A DNA stretch of 64,000 nucleotides, taken from positions 4,018,001 through 4,082,000 of the forward strand of contig NC_089274.1 of NCBI RefSeq assembly GCF_963678975.1, written 5' to 3'. How positions within the stretch are numbered: the stretch's first letter is position 1; the number at the start of each line of letters is the position of its first letter. Below the pieces are notes generated by a model that had not been told where the DNA came from, ran no database searches, and worked only from the letters and a program-made list of their open reading frames with translations. This document shows positions 57,401 to 64,000 of this stretch, piece by piece. Position numbers and translations under genes: made by a program. The DNA comes from Dysidea avara (Eukaryota; Porifera; Demospongiae; Dictyoceratida; Dysideidae).

Positions 57401-58858
57401 AAATCAGTAGTAAACAAACAAATTGATGTGCTACTTCAAAAACCAGGTGCCATGCAGCTGACTGACTCGTCTGGAATAAACCAACTACATTATTACTATG
57501 TTAGCTTTTTGGTTTTGCAATAAATAAGTAATTTTGGATTTTGTAATTCATGATATTTTTATAATTCTTCAATTATGTTGCTATGCAATGTAAGGAAGCA
57601 CTTCATAGACAAACCACTTTTTAAACAACATATTACGCACAGAAGTATCTTCTAAACTGTTTTATAGTTTGACAATCGTGTTTTTCCCATAGATTCTCTC
57701 GACAAAACATCAAGGATGCTCTTCATTTTCGTTTGTGTACGTAAAGGACATGCCCCTTTCAATTTGAAGGGATAGGCTATTCCTGGTAGTCTACATAGCC
57801 TGCACCATTATTTTCAGTTGTTAAACTGCAGTAAAACCCAAAGAGAAGGTAATTCACAAAGTCTGAGTACAAGGTGTTTGGGTGTCTTGAGGTCACTCGT
57901 GAACTTCTTAGGTAGCTAACATAGACAAAATCACATAACACACTTGTATTAACTGACACTATCACATTCAATGTGTCTCCTCACTTGTCTCTTGCAGTAA
58001 TCAGTGTTAGGGAAGTCATTCAGGCCGAGCGATTGTAGTGGGATGGAGTGAAGGTGTACCACTGTGTCCAACATGCTTTGGTAGATGGCACTACGTTCCC
58101 AAGGTGCTTGATCAGACAATGTCACATCATGAAACACACGACCCTAACACAAGAAAAGTTGTAGGTTCAACACCTCTATTTAGAGGTATGAAAGTGTTTT
58201 AATTAGTTACTAAAATTACCTGAGGCACCACACATAAACATTAATATTTATTATTAGCAGACGCAGACCCATTTATCTACATGGCAGTTATCGATTAGAG
58301 ATTATAATGTAAATAATGCCATGCAGAGAAAAAGTTCTTATAATAGGATTACTATGTGATGTATATACCTTGACATATTCCATGAGATAAAATGGTGTCC
58401 CTATTATGTTGGCATCATCACAGTATAATAGGGGGCAGGGTACAGGAAAGCCAACCCGGTGGAGAGCGCTGATCATACGATACTCACGATCAACCTGCAG
58501 GATCAGGTGAAATAAATGTAATACTGAAAAAAATAACAAACACGCCCACCAGTAAACTACCTTGTGTGCTTTGTGTAAAAGATCACCTGGAGGCTTCTTC
58601 CGTAGCACGCAGGTTTGTCCACTGTTTGATGTTAACAAATACGTAGGATTTGACTGACCATGCCTGCAAACAAACAGTAAAACAGTTTGAAGTAAAAGGT
58701 CGTTTATACTTGAAGAACTGGATTGAGATTCCACGCGGGCCGTTGGCTGTTGTCTTGAAAAAGCTTCTTAAATGTGTTCTTAAATATCTTTCCAACGAAT
58801 CCACATTGAACTGAAGTTTACTGGGCACAGCGATGAGCCCGTCACCTTTGGACGTCAT
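49063..58858 (-). CDS. ACAD11: Acyl-CoA dehydrogenase family member 11, complete, 16 exons
   Basis: Two-domain enzyme: an N-terminal APH/kinase-like domain and a C-terminal FAD acyl-CoA dehydrogenase, known for breakdown of long-chain and 4-hydroxy fatty acids. Exons 5' to 3': 58710-58858, 58561-58663, 58369-58494, 57985-58143, 57127-57250, 55916-55968, 55734-55848, 54446-54689, 52751-52859, 52345-52549, 52187-52294, 51859-52021, 51715-51800, 51441-51664, 50879-50995, 49063-49266. Phases agree: 2289 nt, 762 residues (human ACAD11 about 780). Kinase-like motifs: [23 protein letters not shown] (224-231) and IDWE (245-248), with catalytic Asp and Asn kept. Dehydrogenase motifs: [11 protein letters not shown] (496-506), KWWSSGAG (527-534), [28 protein letters not shown]. 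The protein ends EEIKSKL, so SKL is a canonical PTS1 signal and a peroxisomal location is expected. ACAD10 is the alternative family name; no HAD domain is present, which favours ACAD11. Confidence 0.96.
49745..49985. repeat. Relative of the 39446 MITE in the last ACAD11 intron
   Basis: GGCCGCAATGATGTTAATGC and ACTCCTTTTCCACAGCTTGG parallel the 39446-39629 element (CATTAACATCATTGCAGCC; CACTCTTTTTTTTACAGCTT). The left end is poorly preserved. Confidence 0.6.
51066..51346 (-). mobile_element. SINE family 2, truncated copy in ACAD11 intron 14
   Basis: TGTGCACCACTCAGGTGCTT, AAATCCTCCTGGG, GAGAGAGGTCACGGAA, CTTCCCCAGTAAA and ACACCAGGCCACCA match 54827-55186 throughout. The tRNA-like head seen in that copy is missing here. 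Confidence 0.8.
51350..51431. repeat. TG microsatellite
   Basis: About 80 bp of TG with two GC interruptions, ending 9 bp short of the donor of the exon at 51441-51664. Long Val/Cys or Thr/His reading frames here are artefacts. Confidence 0.97.
53760..53923. repeat. MITE, GAGGGAAACTTTGG ends, copy 2 (left-truncated)
   Basis: Matches 39174-39378 (AAACTTTGGTGAATTCA, GATGCTAACTTC, TTATAGCAAATCGTCAAATT) and keeps the right end CACCAAAGTTTCCCTCTATA. It lies in the intron between ACAD11 exons 8 and 9. Confidence 0.8.
54827..55186 (-). mobile_element. SINE family 2, copy with tRNA-like head
   Basis: On the minus strand the copy starts AGCAGCATCCAAGTGGCTAG, continuing AGCATCGGCC (A-box-like) and AAAGGTTTCAAGATC (B-box-like), followed by a body shared with 51066-51346. 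This is a tRNA-derived SINE, in ACAD11 intron 7. Confidence 0.86.
55187..55280. repeat. CA-rich low-complexity tract
   Basis: ACACAT/CACACA repeats next to the head of the SINE at 54827-55186, transcript-upstream in an ACAD11 intron. Confidence 0.8.
56788..56888. repeat. Small palindromic element
   Basis: AGTTAGAGCCCGCCCA with GATCTTTGTG is mirrored by CACGAAGATCCTTGTG with GTAGGTCTCTAACT; the centre has a second inverted pair (TTTAAAACACCTCGG / CCTCGGGTTTTTAAA). In ACAD11 intron 5. Confidence 0.75.
57412..57865. repeat. Dispersed repeat D, copy 2
   Basis: Colinear with 3190-3670 (CAAAAACCAGGTGCCATGCA, TTCTAAACTGTTTTATAGT, GGGATAGGCTATTCCTGGTA). The 3' part, including the GC palindrome found with copy 1, is absent. 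In an ACAD11 intron. Confidence 0.8.
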
Positions 58859-59189
58859 CACAACAAGTTATACGGAATTCCGTAAAACTAATCTAGTGGT
58901 TTCATACAATCATCAAACTGTGTCTCCACATGCATGCTCCAGTGGCTAGAATCATCTAGACTTTAATAGCACACTGGTTTTCCTTGTTGCACCTAAAAGT
59001 TCTTCTCATAGAGAGAGAGCCATCATTACATGAGAAATATGTACAGGAATGAAAAAGAAAGAAGCCCTCGGACTGCATGCGACCACAGAGTAGGCTGCCT
59101 AGAGCACCACTGTGGGCATGGCAAGGTACAAAGAGAGAAAAAAAACACACACACACAATTACAATGACAATTACAATATTAGCTAACTA

Positions 59190-60371
59190 CGTATCTAGTT
59201 CGGACACCACTCTTTACATTGTCTCGCCATGAAAATCCTCTGAGAGGCAGAGATACTGGCAGAGGCTGCTTCATCTAACCAACTCCTGATTCCACTTTTT
59301 GATGTGTTTAACTCAGGAAGGATAAATCTAAACAAATTGACCAACTGAAGTTCTGGATAGAGGAGACTTGGTAATGCCCCAATACTGTTATCTCAATTGT
59401 TTCATAATAATTAGCGATGTTGAGGTGATCCAATTCAGCCAACAACTGAAGGTAATCAGTTTTGTTCTGTTTTCTAGATCGAGCCGACTGAATATGTGAC
59501 TGGATTTGTGAAAAGGGGTCTTCCACACACATCCAATTCTACAAACTTGGAAGAGCATAACTCAGTGTTCAAGTAATATATAAACCTGAAATTTTCTGCA
59601 TCCATTAAGCTATGTTGATGCTCACTGCTGAACAACTTTCAAGTTGTTAGCTTTATCCAATCCAAAGTTATGGATTGTCAAAGTTGGTAAATTGGATGTG
59701 TGTGTGTAAGACCCCTTTTTGCAAATCTGGTCACATATGATGAATAGAGTCTAACGGACATGTTAATTTCAACAGTGCAATGGATGAGCTGAGAGGGTTA
59801 TAAATTACAATATCAGGATGGTAGGGGGTAATAAAAAGACTCGCTGGAATTGTTGACTGGGGAGTGTTATCAGCATGGAAATCTGGTAGATCTGCAAACA
59901 CTTTGATGAAAGGAGTACTAGTGAAGGTTTCAACAAATTTAGCTGCTAAAACGAAAAGCACTTGGTTATGCCGATACGTATACCTCTGTTGAGTCAATGC
60001 CACATGGCAGCCGCTCAGAACATGAGCTGTGGTGGGACGGTTTGTATCACAAAGTGAACACCTTGCACAACACTGTAGTGACCATCACTGTAAATTAACT
60101 GGAGTAGGGAGAGTAACTATCAGAAGCTGCCCGTAGGAGGAATGACAGTTGACCAGGATGAAAGCCTTTTAAAAGCCTATTCCAAGTTTTACAGGAATTC
60201 TTGAGTTCAGCTGAGCCCTCAAACTTGGACTGAACAGACAGTGTCTGCAGATGGTCTTCACATTGACTCTTAGTATAGTCTCTCAACTGATTCTTGGCTT
60301 TAACATATAGGGATCGAGCAGATGGAAGTGTAGATAACTGTTTCTTGTGAAGGGGAGCACGTTTACAGGCT
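59190..60371 (-). mobile_element. LINE C-terminal remnant split by a MITE
   Basis: Minus-strand order: SLYVKAKNQLRDYTKSQ, WNRLLKGFHPGQLSFLLRAA (to 60095), CSLCDTNRPTTAHVLSGC (zinc-binding Cys/His), YTYRHNQVLFVLAAKFVE, TPYHPDIVIYNPLSSS, LLKLTCPLDSIHH. A MITE (59490-59740) follows, then SARSRKQNKTDYLQLLAELD, YYETIEITVLGHYQ and AASASISASQRIFMARQC. These blocks belong to a repeated invertebrate retroelement protein. The PD-x-V and E/K-L-T spacing resembles a restriction-like endonuclease (inference). Stops and frame changes make it inactive. Confidence 0.85.
59490..59740. repeat. MITE inserted in the LINE remnant
   Basis: TATGTGACTGGATTTGTGAA with AAGGGGTCTTCCACACACA is mirrored by TGTGTGTGTAAGACCCCTTT with GCAAATCTGGTCACATA. 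It interrupts the LINE frame between CPLDSIHH and SARSRKQ, with TA at both junctions, fitting Tc1/mariner-type insertion. The arms share GATTTGTGAAAAG with the ends at 28930/31145. Confidence 0.88.
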
Positions 60372-60567
60372 TAGCCTTTTGTGTACCCTTGTCTTTTGAC
60401 AAAAATGGATAATCTAATCTAATCTAATTCTTGGCAATCGACAAGATGGAGTAGTCATTGTCACTAATTTGCTCTAATAGAGCGTTCATTTTTTCTCTAG
60501 GTCACATGCTGCAGTATAGGTGTGGTTACTGTTGATGATGTGTCACGTAGCAAGTTACCTCAAAGAA

Positions 60568-63500
60568 ATGTCTGACCTCCGTGAAGGCCAAGAGTTGAGG
60601 TCCAGGGAAGAGAAAAAGGTACACAAGTGTAATAAGTTCATATGTATGCAAACTGTACTCACAACTTCTTTTCGCTGAAAAATAATCGGGTACCAGTGTT
60701 TGTATCATGATGTTGGCGCTGTTTTTTTTGTTTTTTTTCAAACGATATTATTTTGCTCTCAGGGGGTGATTTACGAGCATTTGTTGCGCAGTCGTGTAGC
60801 GGTTGTGTGTTAGCTTGTCATCGCTCGCCTGTGGTCATGTTGAACAGTTGTAAACCTCCTAAATCATTGATTGCTCAAATTCTTGTGGTATTTTATATTT
60901 GTGGATTATAAGTTGGTGTGTTCTTAACAGGACAAACCTGGTGAAGGCGAGGACACTGGAAGATCCACAGCACCTCCCAAGTAAGCTGAGCTATTATTGG
61001 TGTGGAAGATTCAGTATAGGTTCTGTGTGGTGAATGAATATACCATTAGCTAGTTCATTTATATAGGGTTTAATACAGTGTTTAGCATCCAATCAACACC
61101 TTAGCACTTTATAACATAGAGGCTTTACACCAATAATAGTTGATGTACACAATGCTTGATGTGGTTTGTAGATGTATATTTTTGCTCTTTAATTTTACAA
61201 TATGTTTTACCAACAGTTCATAATACTATATAATTTTTATTATGAATTATATATTTTCTATAATACTATGAACTCTTGGTTTTACTCATAACAGGCTGCA
61301 CACATCCTTATCCATGTACTCAACTAGCTAGCAGGTGTCACGGTTTCTATGCTACTAGACACAACTAAACAGATCATAAAAAAAATTTGTTTCTGAAAGT
61401 AGTTTGTGAGATTTGGTCCAGCTGCATATATCAAACAGTACGGTAATACTGTTTAAGTAGGAGTGACACATGCCACAAAAAATGCCACCTTTAAAAATCA
61501 TTCCTAGAGACATCTCATGCGACAAAAATCACCTTTATGGAATAATATCAATCCATCTAATTAAAAACAAGAAAACACGTACAGGCAGCCAGATATAGAA
61601 TTTTTTTTAAATTCAAAGTTTCGTCTGCCTGCCAGACCACAGTTGCAAGGCTGGAGGCCAAATGAAGCAGTACACGGCCACCATTTATTCACACACAAGT
61701 GGCATGTTCCTTTTGTGTGGGTTAGTTTAGCGGACACATGGTTATGTGATCTGCTGAGCAAAAACCAGCCGTTTTTGGAAAATTCTATTTTGCTATAAAA
61801 GTGTATTGAATAAACTGGGTACCTATATGCGTGCTACATATTACATATATATCCATTCATAAATTGTAACATGTAAGGCCTGTTCTTAAGTTCTAACAAG
61901 CCATAGTGAGCACTGATAGTGTATATATTGCTCGTCATAATGATGCCAAAGTTGGTGGTTGAATCTGTATAATTATGGGGCCATCCAAAATTTTGAGGGG
62001 AAAATTTTTGGGTCTTTCATGCATTTTTGATCTAACTGCAAATTTCGAGGGGGTTCATCCCCAGGGGTGGATTTAGGAATTTACAGGGGGGGGGGGGGGG
62101 GGGTGGTAGGTACTAATCTCTTATGTGAAAGAACCAGGGCAATCTGGGGGGCATCCCCTGGGAAATTTTTGAAAATAGATGCTAAAATGCTGCAATTTAG
62201 TTTAGGTGTAGCTCTGCAGCATTTATTAATGAAAGGTTTGAGTAGGTTCAAACAACCAACATCCTCACACAATTGCACAACAACAAGTGCATATCAGAAT
62301 AATAATGTAATTGAAACTGGAATTTGAATGATACGAGATTGAATCTGAGTGGCATGTGTATAATTAAGTATTGCCATATGTAATTGACTATACAAGTATA
62401 GATGAATCAGTTATAAATGAAGGCCTTTTAAATAGATCAATTTTAGATGTAGACAGGTATGGATAAATTCCATTGCAGAGCCAACTATTGTGTAACCGCT
62501 GAATGTTCTATTAGAGTAGTTAGGTGACTGCTCTATTAGAGTATCTCAATCTTGTGTGCCTCCAATGCTGATCCCAGTGATCCAGGCCCTTGTTAGATAA
62601 CTTTTAGCACAAATCCAGTGATAATGCATTGAAAAGATGGTTATATGGTGAGTTTAATGAGTATTTTCACTATTAGTCATCTTTTTAACTATGCTATGAC
62701 AAAGGTTCATTATAATCTTCAGCATTTTGATCAAGTAAAGTCTAAAGGTGAAGAGGGGAGGGGCTTCAGCCCCCATAGCCCTTCCCTGAGATCTGCCCCT
62801 GATCCCAGAGGGATTTTTCCTTTCTTTGTCCCATTTTCTGTTTCACATTATTCTGTTAGCTAATGTAGGTTAAATATTGTTTAAGTCTCTAGTCTCTGTT
62901 TGTTAGGATAATCTGTAACACATGTTGTTCAGTGCTGGCCACTATAAAGATCTAATGATGCTACCAAGTACTAAGAATAATAGAAATGGGATCAAGTTAG
63001 AATTGTTGGTATACCACATATCACATGTTTCCTTTGGTGTACTGCAATTTATAATACTCCTCTTGAGTAGGAAAGTAAGATGATATCCAAGTTTTTTGCC
63101 ATAAGTCTTTCTTTGCCATGAACAAAGCATTAAAACGTTATGCTGTAATATTAACATATAATTATATGCTTTCTACTGTAACATTTATGCTTGCACTGCT
63201 ATGTTGGGTTTTTGCAGATCTGGTGGCAAATATGGCCCATGTTTGGTAAAGCACCTGCATCATGTTTACACCATTGTACTATTTTATTTGAGATATTCTT
63301 TATGTGTGTAGTGCTTTATTGGTGAACAAATTGCTGCTAAAGTAATCTTACAATGCATCTTGCATTTCCTCGTTCGTAGCTCAATGAAAATTTGGGCTAT
63401 AGTTTTTGGCATATGTGTCTTGCTAGATGTTTTACAGTGTGATTTCTGCTGTAGGAAGAAATGGCAAAGACGTTATCGCATCTTCAGGCTGAAAGAATCC

Positions 63501-63718
63501 GTTTTAACGTGAGTTGAGCATTATCACTGTACACAGCTATAAGATGTAAGCAATATGTGACCTAATTTTAGAAAACCGTCGATATCCGCACAATTTTCAA
63601 AATGCATTTATTTGTTCTTTGTTTTCTACAGGGACAGAGGAATGGACTTGCTAAGATTCAGCTTCAGAAGTTAAGCAGCGTTGGAAATACAGCACTAGAC
63701 AGCCGGACGAGCAAATAA
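60568..63718 (+). CDS. Small spliced gene of unknown function (5 exons, 89 residues)
   Basis: Not recognised. Exons 60568-60618, 60931-60980, 63218-63245, 63455-63508, 63632-63718; all introns GT-AG, phases consistent, 270 nt including stop. The protein is highly charged at the N-terminus (MSDLREGQELRSREEKK), then SGGKYGPCL, then a probable helical segment (EEMAKTLSHLQAERIRFN; GLAKIQLQKLSSVG). An AATAAA overlaps the stop (63713-63718), a sign of a true 3' end. The large second intron (60981-63217) holds a family A element. The first exon is the weakest call: an alternative is 60838-60887 (ATG LNSCKPP...), which would splice in the same phase but through an unusually short 43-nt intron. Confidence 0.65.
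61000..62050. other. Intron sequence without recognised content
   Basis: Within the large intron of the 60568 gene. AT-rich; no exon, RNA gene or complete element seen. Confidence 0.5.
62062..62802. repeat. Family A element, copy 2
   Basis: CAGGGGTGGATTTAGGAATT at the left, a run of about 20 G, internal matches to 4393-5227 (AATAGATGCTAAAATGCTGCA; GAATGTTCTATTAGAGTAGT; CCTCCAATGCTGAT), and ATCTGCCCCTGA at the right. Two CTATTAGAG motifs keep the spacing seen in copy 1. Confidence 0.87.
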
Positions 63719-63784
63719 ATTGAGATGTACAGAAGCTATTGAGAAAAGAATCTACAGGCGCTTACATAAACCATCATAACTTAC

Positions 63785-63874
63785 TGATACAATGGTATAC
63801 GGAATTGAATCTTCGCCCATTGTGTTCGCCATGAATTTGTGCATCCACCAAGGTATAGTGTTTGTCCCAGACAT
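63785..63874 (-). CDS. Possible first exon of a minus-strand gene
   Basis: On the minus strand, ATG at 63874-63872 opens a 30-codon frame (MSGTNTIPWWMHKFMANTMG, then EDSIPYTIVS) ending at a strong donor GTAAGTTA. No downstream exon was found: to the left lies the plus-strand 60568 gene and its introns. It could be a chance ORF or belong to a gene overlapping antisense. Confidence 0.25.
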
Positions 63875-64000
63875 GTTTCTGTGTTCAAGAAGGAAGGCAA
63901 ATTCGCTGAAAAATGATCGTCGGTAAATTCTTTCGTCACCGCAACGTAAACAAACGTCTGTAACTTTGAAATCCTTCGTGTATGGAGATGAAACAAAGAT

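Noticed and set aside
60526-60741. 71-residue minus-strand frame starting MKKNKK
   Set aside because: A possible short first exon, but no matching downstream exon was found and it overlaps the plus-strand first exon of the 60568 gene.

Overview
This is nuclear DNA from an animal. It is AT-rich, full of introns, and crowded with small inverted-repeat elements, LINE and SINE fragments and LTR debris. Two genes settle the kingdom and supply most of the solid annotation: a full 26-exon DDX1 RNA helicase (minus strand, 13540-25961) and a full 16-exon ACAD11-type acyl-CoA dehydrogenase with an N-terminal kinase-like domain (minus strand, 49063-58858). Both were rebuilt exon by exon with consistent splice phases, giving 725 and 762 residues. 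The short introns, the style of the retroelement proteins and the abundance of MITEs suggest an early-branching invertebrate, most likely a sponge. That placement is inference; no species can be named from the sequence alone.

Layout. 1-1303: the 3' end of a Ty3/gypsy-like retrotransposon (frameshifted integrase, polypurine tract, probable LTR). 1304-3120: gene-free, with a 20-bp minisatellite and a hairpin. 3121-9231: an unrecognised 7-exon gene (460 residues, acidic repeats) whose introns hold several element families. 10113-11310 (minus): two joined pseudogene fragments, a cysteine-rich CXC-like ORF and an F-box/LRR fragment. 13540-25961: DDX1, with a LINE in one intron and MITEs in others. 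26105-26647: an inverted-repeat element just upstream of DDX1. 26735-46514: an F-box/LRR cluster on the plus strand, with one intact gene (32438-34372) and four damaged copies, split by a retroelement insertion, a SINE, a nested hAT element, a local inversion and a foldback element. 46515-49062: no gene seen. 49063-58858: ACAD11. 59190-60371: LINE remnant split by a MITE. 60568-63718: a small 5-exon gene of unknown function (89 residues).

Function. DDX1 (RNA processing) and ACAD11 (fatty-acid and hydroxy-acid breakdown; here the protein ends in SKL, a peroxisomal signal) look like ordinary housekeeping genes and share no pathway. The F-box/LRR family looks like a young, rapidly decaying tandem family of candidate ubiquitin-ligase substrate adaptors.

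The most unusual signal is a short motif built on the palindrome CTCTA-T-TAGAG. It recurs about 35 times on both strands, often in pairs or triplets, and lies inside at least three element families with unrelated termini.
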